DNA of 64,000 bases from Janthinobacterium sp. B9-8 (GCF_000969645.2 NZ_CP014222.1:1925740-1989739); one strand, 5' to 3'; shown: positions 28,081 to 38,619, numbered from the stretch's first letter. Numbers and translations: made by a program. The notes: generated from the sequence alone by a model not told the origin.

Positions 28081-28105
28081 AGGCACTTGCACACGGCAAG
28101 TGCCT
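28081..28105 (-). terminator. Hairpin after clpX
   Basis: Perfect 10-bp stem AGGCACTTGC/GCAAGTGCCT with a 5-base loop, 7 bases beyond the clpX end. In the minus direction it is followed by GTTTAATTTTG, a broken T run. Confidence 0.68.
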
Positions 28106-28112
28106 TCGCCCT

Positions 28113-29366
28113 TTAAACTGCAGCCGCTGGATCTGCGTACACAATCGTTGGCGCTGTTGCGTTCTTAATCACCGCCTCATCCACCACTACGCGCTCCACC
28201 CCCTTCAAGGAAGGAAGCTCATACATGATATCCAGGAGTGATGATTCAACAATCGAGCGCAAACCACGCGCACCGATCTTACGCTCCATCGCCTTATGCG
28301 CAATCGAAGCCAGAGCTTCTTTACCCACTTCCAGCTCAACCCCTTCCAGCGAGAACAATTTCTGATATTGCTTGATCAGCGCATTCTTTGGCTCGGTCAA
28401 GATAGACACCAGCGCCGCTTCATCCAGCTCTTCCAGAGTTGCCGTCACCGGCAAGCGACCAACAAACTCGGGAATCAGACCAAAACGAATCAGATCATCA
28501 GGCTCAACCGTATGCAGCATTTTGCCAACACTGGTGTTTTCGTCTTTGCTCATCACTTCGGCACCAAAGCCAATGCCACTTTTCACCGAGCGATTACGAA
28601 TAATCTTGTCTAAGCCTTCAAATGCACCACCACAAATAAATAAGATATTGGTGGTATCAACCTGCGGCATATCTTGATTTGGGTGCTTGCGCCCGCCTTG
28701 AGGTGGCACCGAGGCAACCGTGCCCTCTACCAGCTTCAAGAGTGCCTGTTGCACACCTTCACCGGATACATCACGGGTAATCGAAGGATTTTCAGATTTG
28801 CGGGCAATTTTATCGATTTCATCGATATAGATAATACCGCGCTGGGCTTTTTCTACATCGTAATCGCACTGGGCTAATAACTTGGCAATGATGTGCTCAA
28901 CGTCTTCACCCACATAGCCTGCTTCGGTCAGCGTTGTAGCATCCGCAATCACAAACGGCACATCGAGAAGCTTAGCCATCGTTTGCGCAAGCAAGGTCTT
29001 GCCTGAGCCTGTTGGCCCAATCAAGAGGATATTAGACTTGGCTAATTCCACATCATTATCGCTCGACTTGTTGCTAGTCAGGCGCTTGTAATGATTGTAA
29101 ACCGCAACCGCTAAAATCTTTTTAGCGCGCTCTTGCCCGATCACATAGGAATCCAGCGTGGTCCGGATTTCCATCGGCGTAGGCACACGCTTACCATCTG
29201 TAACTTGTTCGGCCTCACCGATCACCGCTGCCGCTTCGTCTTTCAGCACATCACGGCAAAGCTCAATGCATTCGTTGCAGATAAAAACTTGTGGCCCAGC
29301 AATCAGCTTAACCACTTCGTGCTGGCTTTTACCGCAAAAAGAACAATAAAGGAGTTTTTCTGACAT
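28113..29366 (-). CDS. clpX: ClpX, ATPase subunit of the ClpXP protease
   Basis: AAA+ unfoldase that feeds substrates to ClpP. The 417-residue protein has the N-terminal zinc-binding domain with Cys8, Cys11, Cys30 and Cys33, Walker A GPTGSGKT at 117-124, Walker [12 protein letters not shown], and the ClpP-contact IGF loop in [11 protein letters not shown]. The start at 29366 follows AGG at usable distance. It lies 127 bases downstream of clpP, with a clpP terminator between. Confidence 0.97.
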   Translation of the reverse strand: MSEKLLYCSFCGKSQHEVVKLIAGPQVFICNECIELCRDVLKDEAAAVIGEAEQVTDGKRVPTPMEIRTTLDSYVIGQERAKKILAVAVYNHYKRLTSNKSSDNDVELAKSNILLIGPTGSGKTLLAQTMAKLLDVPFVIADATTLTEAGYVGEDVEHIIAKLLAQCDYDVEKAQRGIIYIDEIDKIARKSENPSITRDVSGEGVQQALLKLVEGTVASVPPQGGRKHPNQDMPQVDTTNILFICGGAFEGLDKIIRNRSVKSGIGFGAEVMSKDENTSVGKMLHTVEPDDLIRFGLIPEFVGRLPVTATLEELDEAALVSILTEPKNALIKQYQKLFSLEGVELEVGKEALASIAHKAMERKIGARGLRSIVESSLLDIMYELPSLKGVERVVVDEAVIKNATAPTIVYADPAAAV

Positions 29367-29445
29367 CGCCTAACCTACACCCCAAAAAAACGGGCCATTG
29401 CAGCCTGTCTTATTTAAAACCGCCAACCCGACAGGCCACTAGAAT

Positions 29446-29470
29446 AAAAAACCGCCAGGCACGCTGGCGG
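29446..29470 (-). terminator. Terminator after clpP
   Basis: Stem CCGCCAG/CTGGCGG (29452-29458 with 29464-29470), followed in the minus direction by six T. It separates clpP from clpX, so clpX probably has its own promoter or depends on read-through. Confidence 0.87.
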
Positions 29471-29493
29471 CATTGTCACGATTCAGTACAAGC

Positions 29494-30126
29494 TTACTTG
29501 CCTGCTACCGTGCTACGAGATTGCAATACTTCATCAATCAGACCGTAATCTTTTGATTCTGCAGCACTCATAAAGTTATCACGATCAGTATCATGCTCAA
29601 CCGTTTCGATGCTTTGGCCAGTATGCTTGGCCAACATTTCATTCAGGGAGCGTTTAGTTTTGATCAATTCACGGGCATGAATCTCAACATCAGACGCTTG
29701 CCCCGATAAACCACCAATCAATGGCTGGTGAATCATAATGCGTGAATTAGGCAAGGCAAAGCGCTTACCCTTAGCACCGCTGGACAATAAGAATGCGCCC
29801 ATACTGGCAGCCATCCCTACGCACATTGTCGATACATCAGGCTTGATAAAATTCATTGTGTCGTAAATCGCCAGACCAGCCGTTACCGAGCCGCCTGGGG
29901 AATTGATATACAGATGAATATCTTTATCTGGATTTTCGGATTCCAAAAACAACATCTGCGCAACAATCAGATTTGCGCTTTGATCGTTTACTGGGCCGAC
30001 CAAGAAAATAACACGCTCTTTTAAGAGGCGCGAGTAGATATCATAAGAACGCTCGCCACGACCGCTTTGCTCAACGACCATTGGGATATACCCAAGGTTT
30101 TGCGGATCAAATTCTTGTCTCGACAT
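29494..30126 (-). CDS. clpP: ClpP, proteolytic subunit of the Clp protease
   Basis: Serine protease forming a double heptameric ring, active with ClpX and ClpA. The 210-residue protein has the nucleophile Ser108 in [16 protein letters not shown], the His133 in [11 protein letters not shown], and the acidic third residue in the [14 protein letters not shown] stretch. Length and sequence match the family closely. Upstream lies tig, 84 bases away with a 10-bp hairpin in the gap. Confidence 0.97.
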   Translation of the reverse strand: MSRQEFDPQNLGYIPMVVEQSGRGERSYDIYSRLLKERVIFLVGPVNDQSANLIVAQMLFLESENPDKDIHLYINSPGGSVTAGLAIYDTMNFIKPDVSTMCVGMAASMGAFLLSSGAKGKRFALPNSRIMIHQPLIGGLSGQASDVEIHARELIKTKRSLNEMLAKHTGQSIETVEHDTDRDNFMSAAESKDYGLIDEVLQSRSTVAGK

Positions 30127-30158
30127 CTTTTTCTCTCAGAAATTTAGGGTCATTCAAA

Positions 30159-30190
30159 CGATAAAGTGCCACCTTAATGACACTTTATCG
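30159..30190. other. Intergenic hairpin between tig and clpP
   Basis: Perfect 10-bp stem CGATAAAGTG/CACTTTATCG with a 12-base loop. In the minus direction no T run follows. It may attenuate or protect the tig-clpP transcript. Confidence 0.5.
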
Positions 30191-30210
30191 TAGCACCTAA
30201 CTGAGAATGA

Positions 30211-31518
30211 TTAGCCTTGTTGGCCCATCAGTTCTTCAAAGGACATGCCTTTTTCAGTTACTTGTGCCTTAGCTAATACAAACTCAACCACATTGTCTTC
30301 CAATGCCATTGATTCTGGACCCGCCAAACGCTCACGATCTTCAAAGTACCAAGCTACAACTTCGCTTGGATCTTCGTAATTCTGCGCCAAGTCTTCAACG
30401 ACAGCTTTCACTTGTTCTAGCTTAGCTTCTAAAGCATTGCCTTTCACCAGTTCAGCTAAAGCCAAACCAAGGTGAACACGGCGCTGAGCTTGCGCTTCGA
30501 ACATTTCTGGCGAGAACGGAACATACTTTGGGTCGATACCGCGAGCTTTCAAGTCTGCTAATGCACCTTCAGCCAAACGACCGATTTCTAATTGCACTAA
30601 AGCCTTAGGCAAATCAACTGGCGCAGCAGCAATCAGCGCCGTCATTACGTTTTCTTTAGCACGTGCTTTCAGACGGAAGCGTACTTCGCGCTCCAGATTG
30701 CCACGTACTTCAGCACGCATTTTCTCTACATCGCCATCGACAATACCGAGGCTTTTTGCGAACTCTGCATCGACTTCCGGCAAAATTGCAGCAGCAACGT
30801 TTTTAACTGTGATTTCGAATACTGCAGTTTTGCCTGCAACATCGGCACCATGGTAATCAGCAGGGAATTCAACGCTCACCGATTTGGTTTCGTCTTCTTT
30901 CATGCCAATCACACCGGCTTCGAAACCTGGCAACATCTGACCCTTGCCCAGCAAGAAAGCGTGGTTTTCAGCAGAGCCGCCGTCAAACAATACGCCGTCG
31001 ATCGAGCCTTTGAAATCAACAATCACGCGATCGCCATCAGCTGCTTCGCGCTCTACGCGCTCAAAGCGAGTACGCTGGCGGCGCAGGATATCAACCGTTT
31101 TTTCTACTTCAGCATCAGATAAATCCAATACTGGTTTTTCAATTTGAGCGGCAGCTAAATCGCCGATCACCACTTCTGGGTACACTTCAAAAGTAGCCGA
31201 GAACTGGAAATCGCCTGTTTCGGTCGCCGCATCTTTTGGCTCGAAACGTGGATAGCCCGCTACGCGCAGCTTTTGCTCTTGCACAGCCTGACCAAAACTT
31301 ACTTCAACCGTTTCACCCAACACTTCTTCTTGGATACGGAAGCCGTAGTTTTGCGCAACGATCTTCATCGGTGCTTTACCTGGGCGGAAACCAGCAATTT
31401 TTGCCGTTTTTGCAACATGCTTTAAGCGTGCGTTAACTTGTTCGGTAATTTCTTCCCGAGGCACGGAAATAGACAGGCGACGCTCGAGTTGATTCAGGGT
31501 TTCTAGTTGTACTTGCAT
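30211..31518 (-). CDS. tig: Trigger factor, ribosome-associated chaperone and peptidyl-prolyl isomerase
   Basis: Binds nascent chains at the ribosome exit. The 435-residue protein has the N-terminal ribosome-binding domain with the signature in the GFRPGKAPM stretch, an FKBP-type domain at about 155-245 (DGDRVIVDFKGSIDGVLFDG, GKGQMLPGFEAGVIGM), and the C-terminal helical chaperone domain. Length and layout are standard. It heads the tig-clpP-clpX-lon cluster. Confidence 0.97.
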   Translation of the reverse strand: MQVQLETLNQLERRLSISVPREEITEQVNARLKHVAKTAKIAGFRPGKAPMKIVAQNYGFRIQEEVLGETVEVSFGQAVQEQKLRVAGYPRFEPKDAATETGDFQFSATFEVYPEVVIGDLAAAQIEKPVLDLSDAEVEKTVDILRRQRTRFERVEREAADGDRVIVDFKGSIDGVLFDGGSAENHAFLLGKGQMLPGFEAGVIGMKEDETKSVSVEFPADYHGADVAGKTAVFEITVKNVAAAILPEVDAEFAKSLGIVDGDVEKMRAEVRGNLEREVRFRLKARAKENVMTALIAAAPVDLPKALVQLEIGRLAEGALADLKARGIDPKYVPFSPEMFEAQAQRRVHLGLALAELVKGNALEAKLEQVKAVVEDLAQNYEDPSEVVAWYFEDRERLAGPESMALEDNVVEFVLAKAQVTEKGMSFEELMGQQG

Positions 31519-31947
31519 TTCAAACCATTCCTATGGGGGATCAACGCGCGTACACGCATCTTAATAAATAGGGGATAAAGCCAGCTCATCAGCAGCAATA
31601 CGCAAGATCTGTGGGATCTTCAAGTGCCAACCCGCCCAAAAAGAGCAAGCAGACGCCTAGCGCCCAGTGCGACTTACCAACAAAGTCGGTAAGTTTAGCG
31701 CACAACAGGGCGCAAATCCAAACAGAATTATTAACCAGCAGCAAGACGGCCCCAAACACAGCCCCAATCAGGCTTTAAGCCAGCAAAAAACTGAGCATGA
31801 TTGATCACGGGCAGATTGGAATTGGGCTAAAGACGAGACCTGGTTTTTTAGAGCTGAAAGGCATTATTAAAAACAAGGACAGGAAATATTTCTTACTGCA
31901 GATTATTTTTAGCCGCTCGCCAGCAACCCAAAACACACAAAGATTAC
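31519..31947. other. Region upstream of tig
   Basis: About 430 bases between tig and the tRNA-Leu terminator. The tig promoter must lie here. The only structure I see is an inverted repeat ACTTACC/GGTAAGT at about 31672-31693. No RNA gene or ORF is supported. Confidence 0.45.
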
Positions 31948-31955
31948 ACGCATGA

Positions 31956-31990
31956 AAAAAGCCGCAAGAGCATCGCTCTTGCGGCTTTTT
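31956..31990. terminator. Terminator of tRNA-Leu
   Basis: Perfect 15-bp stem AAAAAGCCGCAAGAG/CTCTTGCGGCTTTTT around a 5-base loop, with T runs in both directions. It ends the tRNA-Leu transcript 10 bases beyond the gene. Confidence 0.9.
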
Positions 31991-31999
31991 CAGAATATT

Positions 32000-32084
32000 T
32001 GGTGGGGGATAAGAGACTCGAACTCTTACACCTTACGGCGCTGGAACCTAAATCCAGTGCGTCTACCAATTCCGCCAACCCCCC
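32000..32084 (-). tRNA. tRNA-Leu (TAG)
   Basis: An 85-base class II tRNA on the minus strand with encoded CCA. Acceptor GGGGGGT, D arm TGGCGGAATTGGTAGACGC, anticodon loop ATTTAGGT giving TAG, a long variable arm GCCGTAAGGTG, T arm AAGAGTTCGAGTCTCTT. Confidence 0.96.
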
Positions 32085-32320
32085 ACTTCTCTTCGCTGCG
32101 TTTGCTTGTGCACCGAAGGAAGACCCGCATTCTAGGTGAAGAACTCAACCTTGCCAAGTGTTTTTTCAAAAATATTTCAAAAAACTTTTTCAAATACCAT
32201 CAAGAACACGATTATGTTTAATATATCAGTAAGATAATCGCAATCTACCACAGCCCATAAAAAGTTTATGTCATACTCCGCACAGCTTTTCACCCCTTAC
32301 ACTCTAACGTCACTCTGCCC

Positions 32321-33379
32321 GTGAACGATCATATACATACACTCCTACGCATTCTTCCTGCTTGTGATCTTGCAACGACAGAAGTCCGCTGGTTTACCGA
32401 GCAGGCATCCGGCTCGGCAACACTTAGCGCACTCCCTCCTGCACAGCGCATCGAGCTTATTGTCCCTGCGGCACTTTCCAATATCTATATCGCCGAGCTG
32501 CCTAAGCAATCTTTAGCACGGCGGTACAAGCTATTGCCCCATCTTTTAGAGGATCGCCTACTTAGCCCAGCAGCCACTCTGCACTTCGGCCTTAAAGATC
32601 AGAGTAATAAAATTATAGCTGTAGAAAGAAAATGGCTAGAGCGCTGCCTTAGCCTGCTCGCCGAACACCAGATCACCCCAAGTGCAGCATGGAGTCTTTA
32701 CGACTTTTTGCCCGAAGGTACCAACTGGTGCATCGCTCTTGATCAGCAAGCCTGCCTTGTACGCACCCCCGAAGGGCAATACAGCCAGTTTGAAGATACA
32801 AGTGTTTTAGATGGGCTAATTGGCGACGCGCCGCGTGAAGATTTAATTCTGCCGGATTTAATTCAGCACACAGAGCCCGGCACTAATTTGCTGCAAGGTG
32901 ATTTTGCGCAACGCAGCCAATGGCAATTTGACTGGAAAACGCTGCAAACACCCGCACTATTATTAAGTGCAATTTTTGCAGTGGTTTTACTCGGGCAAAT
33001 TGGCGACTGGTGGCAATTACGCAGCACCAAGCTGGCTTTGCAGCGTGAAATGCGCCAAACCTATGCCGCAGCCTTTCCGGGCGAGCCGGTGTTCGATCCC
33101 ATCTTACAATTGCAAAGCAAGCTGCGCGAAGGGGGCGGGCTCAGCAGTAATGGCGCAGGCGACAGTCTGGATCTCCTCCTGCAAGTTGCCAATATTGCAG
33201 GAAGCGGCCTGCAATTAGAACAGCTGGAATACGCCAATGGCTCGCTCAGCCTAGAATTACCCGACTCTCAAGCCAGTAGCCTGCAAACCCAGCTAAAAGG
33301 AGCTGGCCTGTCTGCAGAAACACAAGCCGCCACAACAGGACGAATGAAAGTACTCGTCCGCGCCCAAGCCGTAAAATGA
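32321..33379 (+). CDS. gspL: Type II secretion system protein GspL
   Basis: Inner-membrane platform component of the type II secretion system, linking the GspE ATPase to GspM. The start is GTG at 32321; 352 residues. The N-terminal cytoplasmic part has the actin-like fold typical of GspL, with the conserved ...NLLQGDFA stretch at about 189-196 just before the membrane helix (211-229, PALLLSAIFAVVLLGQIGDW). A periplasmic ferredoxin-like domain follows. The stop overlaps the gspM start by four bases. The rest of the gsp genes are not in the window. Confidence 0.87.
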   Translation: MNDHIHTLLRILPACDLATTEVRWFTEQASGSATLSALPPAQRIELIVPAALSNIYIAELPKQSLARRYKLLPHLLEDRLLSPAATLHFGLKDQSNKIIAVERKWLERCLSLLAEHQITPSAAWSLYDFLPEGTNWCIALDQQACLVRTPEGQYSQFEDTSVLDGLIGDAPREDLILPDLIQHTEPGTNLLQGDFAQRSQWQFDWKTLQTPALLLSAIFAVVLLGQIGDWWQLRSTKLALQREMRQTYAAAFPGEPVFDPILQLQSKLREGGGLSSNGAGDSLDLLLQVANIAGSGLQLEQLEYANGSLSLELPDSQASSLQTQLKGAGLSAETQAATTGRMKVLVRAQAVK

Positions 33380-33854
33380 GCCACACAAGCATGAATAAAT
33401 TAAAAGAATTCTGGCAACAAAGAAACCCGCGCGAGCACCTCTATTTAAGCGTATGCGGCAGTTTTGTGGCTTTTGCCATCCTCTATGCAGGCATTTGGCA
33501 GCCCATCAGCACATCACGCGCCCAATTGGGCAAGCAAGTGCCGCAAATGCAGTTGCAGCTAACCGAGCTACAAAGACAATTGGCGCAGCTTAAATCCAGC
33601 CCCGCAGGCCCAAGCCGCAACGGTGATTTACGCGCGGCAGTGCAAGCCAGCTTAGATGCTAAAAATGCCACTGCGGATATCCAGGTACTTTCTGCCGATA
33701 AACTACAAATTAAAATTGCCCAAATCCGCTTTGCCGATGCCCTACCCCTGCTTGCCGCCCTGCGCAGTGAAACCGGCTCGCGCATCAGCAGCTTGCAAGT
33801 CAGCGGCCCGGCACACAACGGCTTAGTGCAATTAAGCGCAATCGTGGAGCGCCA

Positions 33855-33858
<4 letters not shown>
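33376..33858 (+). CDS. gspM: Type II secretion system protein GspM
   Basis: Inner-membrane partner of GspL in the type II secretion platform. The 160-residue protein has a short cytoplasmic N-terminus, one membrane helix (about 24-42, LSVCGSFVAFAILYAGIW), a Gln/Leu-rich coiled-coil stretch (QMQLQLTELQRQLAQLK), then a periplasmic domain with IRFADALPLLAALRSE typical of GspM. ATG overlaps the gspL end by four bases and its own end overlaps gspN by four, so the three genes are translationally coupled. Identification relies on position plus topology and these motifs. Confidence 0.85.
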
Positions 33859-34975
<1,117 letters not shown>

Positions 34976-35051
34976 TAATCCCAGCATGAAACGAGGCCTC
35001 CCTCGCCAATTAATTATTCAGAAACAACACAACAGTTGTTTTGTTAAATAT

Positions 35052-35080
35052 AAAAATGCGACTCGAAAGGTCGCATTTTT
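35052..35080 (+). terminator. Terminator of glnB
   Basis: Stem AAAAATGCGAC/GTCGCATTTTT (35052-35062 with 35070-35080) with a T run on the right, 77 bases beyond the glnB stop. Confidence 0.87.
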
Positions 35081-36142
35081 ATTGGGTAAAAATAGCGTAT
35101 CAAAATAACCTTTGGCTCAAAACCACACAAAAAGACCAACACAACAGAAAAACCAGCAAAGATAAGGCAGACACCTTATGAAATCTGATTTTGTTTATAA
35201 TTACCCACTGCCTTTTATAAAGACTGCATCTGCAAGAATAAAGCCTCGTGCAATATAGAGACCTTCCTGCAAGCCCTTGGTTTCTCATGGCCCTTGATCT
35301 GCTCGCCTCTTTCGCCGCGGCTTATTAATCAGGATCAGCGCATTATCTCTACGAAAGAAGCTCATTCATATAAAGATGATTTTTCTATTTCTAGCTTGGA
35401 TTATGAATTTGTCCATGAAATGCGAGTTAGACATATTAATGTCACTCAAAAAAATGGAATCATTGCAACATCAAAAGCAATAAAAATTTCAATACTTAAA
35501 ACAGAAATGAACTTTTAAATTAAGCATATTTATATAAATAAAAATGGTGAAAAGGATTATTTTTAAGCTAGTTGTATATCATCCTGCCCAATGACTGCTG
35601 ACTTGGTGGTTGATAAAGAGATACATGGCTTTACTACAAAAGGTTTTTTAAGTGATGAAATAAAAGAAGAGGGGGTATTTAATGTAGATATTATCTTCGA
35701 TGTGGGGGCCATGCGCTCAGAAGGGTCAATGGCTAGAAAAAACAGGGTTACGGTAGGGCCTTGTATTTTACACAAACATACACAACCCATTATTGCTACA
35801 CCCTCTAATAGCTTTAAAAAAAGCTATTTTTTCCCTTTTGACTAAATAACCAGGGTCAGAATAAAGTTAAATATGCTTGCTTCGGTTATGAAGCTATGAA
35901 ATATAGCAAGATTTAAGTTTGCTCTGACCCCAATTACGTCACAAGAAACCGCAACGCAATGTCTTTGGACTTACAATAACGAGTGCCCACACATAGAACT
36001 GGGCGGCATCACCCCAAGACAAAAACTGGCATTACACGCCTAACCTCTACTTTTAAGTGAACTTAAAAACAGGGCGATTACCGTTTTTTGAAAGGAACAT
36101 GGCATTTTTCATGGCACGATCTGATATTTTTGAGGTCAATCT
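35081..36142. other. A/T-rich left part of the accessory island, no assigned gene
   Basis: About 1 kb without a convincing gene, clearly richer in A/T than the flanking backbone. Two short open frames on the plus strand, 35294-35518 (74 codons) and 35591-35845 (84 codons), resemble nothing I recognise and lack clear ribosome binding sites; they may be decayed genes. The region also holds one GGGTCAG-bounded inverted-repeat element at 35853-35931. It begins just after the glnB terminator, a typical landing place for acquired DNA. Confidence 0.5.
35853..35931. repeat. GGGTCAG-bounded inverted-repeat element C (MITE-like)
   Basis: A 79-base element. The left end GGGTCAGAATAAAGTTAAAT and the right end (read as reverse complement GGGGTCAGAGCAAACTTAAA) form a long imperfect stem. 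It shares only its terminal GGGTCAG motif with the elements at 36967 and 39220. Such ends are typical of short non-autonomous elements mobilised by REP-associated or IS200-like transposases (general knowledge); no transposase is present here. Confidence 0.65.
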
Positions 36143-36820
36143 ATGCTTGATGCTATCAACAACAGCGCAAATAAATTCGGATGTATCGAAGTTAATTACA
36201 AACAATCTGAGATAACCAAGAGCGTTTACGATATCTATGGAGTGAGAACAGATGTCACTGACAGTGGCGTCTGCATGGCCATGTCCGCGAAATACCTTCT
36301 TAAAAGCATAGAGGGAAAAGACTTCTTTTCTTGGCTTGCTGATTCATCCTCAAAGTGGGAGGTGGTGTCTCAGTATCTGGATCACGATTACTCTGCACTT
36401 GCTCCGGTAGAAATGCAGGAACGCATGCAGAAAGAGTTAAAACTCCATCTTAATCATGTTGGAACGCTAAACCTGACGCCTGACAATTTTTGCCCACAGG
36501 GACTGTCGGATGCAATGAGCATGACGCTCAACGACGACAAAGGCAGCGTTAACATGTGTTATCTGCATAACCCCACTAAACCGGGACATGCCGTCGCTTG
36601 CACTAAGGATAATGAAGGCTATATAAAGTTTATGGACCCTAACTTTGGTGAAGTGTCATTCAACTCCTCTACCGAATTCGAAAACTGGATGAGTAATGTT
36701 TTTAATAAGCACTACTCTTCTTTCTCCCATTTGAGTGTCAATATATATGAGCCCTATTCCAGTATTGATAGTCAAGCTAATAGCTTAGCAGAAACTGCCA
36801 AGCCTAATCAGTTGAGTTGA
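36143..36820 (+). CDS. Probable C58-family (YopT/AvrPphB-like) cysteine protease, effector-like
   Basis: A 225-residue protein with no signal peptide or membrane segment. It shows a papain-like triad in C58 context: Cys44 in DSGVCMAMSAKYLL, His149 in KPGHAVACTKD, and Asp165 in IKFMDPNFGEVSF. In YopT and AvrPphB the same order and local patterns (Cys before a hydrophobic helix, HAV, DPNFGEF) form the active site that cleaves host proteins. GAGG lies eight bases before the ATG. Neighbours are short repeats and a similar-looking second gene at 37430; no secretion apparatus or chaperone is seen. It may be a type III/VI effector, an anti-eukaryote or inter-bacterial toxin, or a defence protease. 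The family call is from motif reading, not a search. Confidence 0.62.
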   Translation: MLDAINNSANKFGCIEVNYKQSEITKSVYDIYGVRTDVTDSGVCMAMSAKYLLKSIEGKDFFSWLADSSSKWEVVSQYLDHDYSALAPVEMQERMQKELKLHLNHVGTLNLTPDNFCPQGLSDAMSMTLNDDKGSVNMCYLHNPTKPGHAVACTKDNEGYIKFMDPNFGEVSFNSSTEFENWMSNVFNKHYSSFSHLSVNIYEPYSSIDSQANSLAETAKPNQLS

Positions 36821-36839
36821 AAGCCTCAGAAAGCCCGCA

Positions 36840-36904
36840 GGTAATCCTCCCTCAAAATAATCATAGGTAGAAGTAGAATTACGCAATCCCCTTTGATAGT
36901 GAGG
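36840..36904 (+). repeat. Downstream cassette repeat, copy R1
   Basis: 65 bases starting GGTAATCCTCCCTCAAAATA, matching R2 at 38305-38369 at 60 positions. Weaker similarity continues to about 36957 around the words CGCAAATTATGCAA. It begins 19 bases after the stop of the C58-like gene. Confidence 0.88.
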
Positions 36905-36966
36905 ATTGTGCACTCTGTAACAATCAGCAAAAAATCCGCAAATTATGCAAGATTTTAAAAACTATA

Positions 36967-37061
36967 GGGTCTGCCCTTACATTTGACATGAATTACTCAA
37001 TTTAAGCTGCTTTACAAATCACTGTAAATTTTATCTTATGTAAAATGTAAGACCTGACCCC
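36967..37061. repeat. GGGTCAG-type inverted-repeat element A
   Basis: A 95-base element starting GGGTCTGCCCTTACATTTGA and ending GTAAGACCTGACCCC. Interior words CTGCTTTACAAATCACT and AAATTTTATCT are shared with element B at 39220-39303, so the two are copies of one family. The ends are imperfect inverted repeats of about 20 bases. Confidence 0.8.
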
Positions 37062-37429
37062 GTTACTCCTAACGTTACTCCTAAAATCGCCATAATCTGG
37101 CAGTCGAAATAACGTACTGCTTTCATGTAGAACTCATCAAAGACTGCGAGAAAATTCCACTTAAAAATGAACTGTTTTTGTCGGGGGGGGATTACCAATG
37201 GAGCTCCGAGTTTAGTTTAGGGAGCGACTGATTTACAGTGGATCATCGTTTTTTGAAAGAGCACAGTTCTGTTTGGGGTTAATATATAAACTTTATATGG
37301 CTAATGAAATTCAGGGTGAGTAAAAAATTATGAAGGGCTTTCTATCCTTTGTAAATATTTATGGGAATTTCAATCTGAAGATTGGGTAACTTAAGGCACT
37401 TGCCTTTAATTAAATAGGAATTTATTTAA
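37062..37429. other. Upstream region of the second island gene
   Basis: About 370 bases without a gene. It contains a run of eight G (37183-37190) and the 13-base word CGTTTTTTGAAAG at 37247-37259, which also occurs at 36082-36094 upstream of the C58-like gene. A shared promoter or regulatory element is possible. Confidence 0.4.
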
Positions 37430-38014
37430 ATGAAAATATTTTCAGCGTGCTTTCCATCCATTAATAACCGCAAAGAAAATGAAAAAGAAATTTCCGTTGA
37501 TGGGCTGGACAAAAAAATACACTCTGCCATTATTAAAAACCACTGCATTTCAAAATCCGCATGTCATCATACAGCAATAGAGATTGCCATGTTTGATGGT
37601 AAAATAGGGAAAGAAACAAAGTCTGAATTATATAAATCGCTGGAAAATAACTATTCACAACGATATAGAGATATTATGGAAATTGGAGAGAACAACATAA
37701 ATAGCAGTTTAGTTGTGGATCAAAAACAGAGTGGGTTTCTTAATTTTATCAAGCAAGACGGAGTCTTGTGTCATACGGCATATTTAAAGGCCAGTGATAA
37801 TGGTAGTGTTGAATATTATCACACAAATTCTATGACAATTGACAAGGAAATCCTTGATGAATGTGGGTCTAATTCTATGTCACTAGTATCGGGATCAGGT
37901 ATTACACATTATGAAATGAACCCCAGTTCAATTGCTGCAATAAATAGAGTAATTGCATCAAATAACTGGAGCGTTTCTTTTACTCCGGCATCTTCACTGA
38001 CCGATCTGAATTAA
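37430..38014 (+). CDS. Unrecognised 194-residue protein, possible divergent papain-fold relative of the neighbouring C58-like protein
   Basis: Not recognised as a known family. No signal peptide or membrane helix; strongly A/T-rich coding. It has a Cys-His layout like that of the gene before it: Cys45 in SKSACHHTAIEIAMFDG, His115 in GVLCHTAYLKASDNGSV, then YYHTNSM. The spacing from His115 to His131 is 16 residues, the same as His149 to Asp165 in the C58-like protein, and an Asn follows two residues later in both (N133, N167). The C-to-H distance is shorter (70 versus 105). AGGA lies ten bases before the ATG. It may be an inactivated or altered paralog, an immunity or inhibitor-like partner, or unrelated. 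Confidence 0.6.
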   Translation: MKIFSACFPSINNRKENEKEISVDGLDKKIHSAIIKNHCISKSACHHTAIEIAMFDGKIGKETKSELYKSLENNYSQRYRDIMEIGENNINSSLVVDQKQSGFLNFIKQDGVLCHTAYLKASDNGSVEYYHTNSMTIDKEILDECGSNSMSLVSGSGITHYEMNPSSIAAINRVIASNNWSVSFTPASSLTDLN

Positions 38015-38304
38015 ATTTGGAAACTGTAATCAGTTCAGGACGCCTTTCCTGACAGGGGGCGTACCAATGAAATGCTTGATTTTTTAACACACTTTTAATT
38101 GCATTTTTTAATATGTTAAATTAATTATATGTATTTACTTGTATTGTTGAAAATATATTTAAGATGTCTTTTTGGAGTTTAAATTAGGGGAATAAAAAAA
38201 ATTAGTTCTCATCAGCTTATCATTCCAGTGCGGGATAAAGTTGATCGATAAAAATCACCCCACCAAGGGTTTTCATATCAAAGGAAAAAGTTCAACGTGG
38301 GGAC

Positions 38305-38369
38305 GGCAATCCTCCCTCAAAATAATCATAGGAAGAAGTAAAATTACGCAATCCCCCTTGATAGAGAGG
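38305..38369 (+). repeat. Downstream cassette repeat, copy R2
   Basis: 65 bases starting GGCAATCCTCCCTCAAAATA, 5 mismatches to R1 at 36840. Weaker similarity continues to about 38424 (CGCAAATGATGCAA). It lies about 290 bases after the second island gene; the stretch between (38015-38304) holds nothing else I can identify. Confidence 0.88.
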
Positions 38370-38619
38370 CTATTACGGCCCCTGCAAGGGTAGGCAAGCA
38401 ATACGCAAATGATGCAAACTTTTATACGGACATTTTTTACCGTTTTGGGCAATATTTGCCGGGGCTTGAGCCATGCTCATACAGGTGCATAAAATAGTGT
38501 GTTAAGTGGACAGGCGTGGCGGGGTCACGAGGGCGCGCGCTGGGTGCTGAGGGCAGATATCACCCAAAATGCATGCAAAAAAGCCCTAGGTTGCGGGTTT
38601 GCTGCTTGCTTGTATTTTT

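Noticed and set aside
35294..35845. Two plus-strand open frames of 74 and 84 codons
   Set aside because: No recognised similarity, no clear ribosome binding site, and the region is A/T-rich, so open frames of this size can arise by chance or decay. Described under the island feature only.
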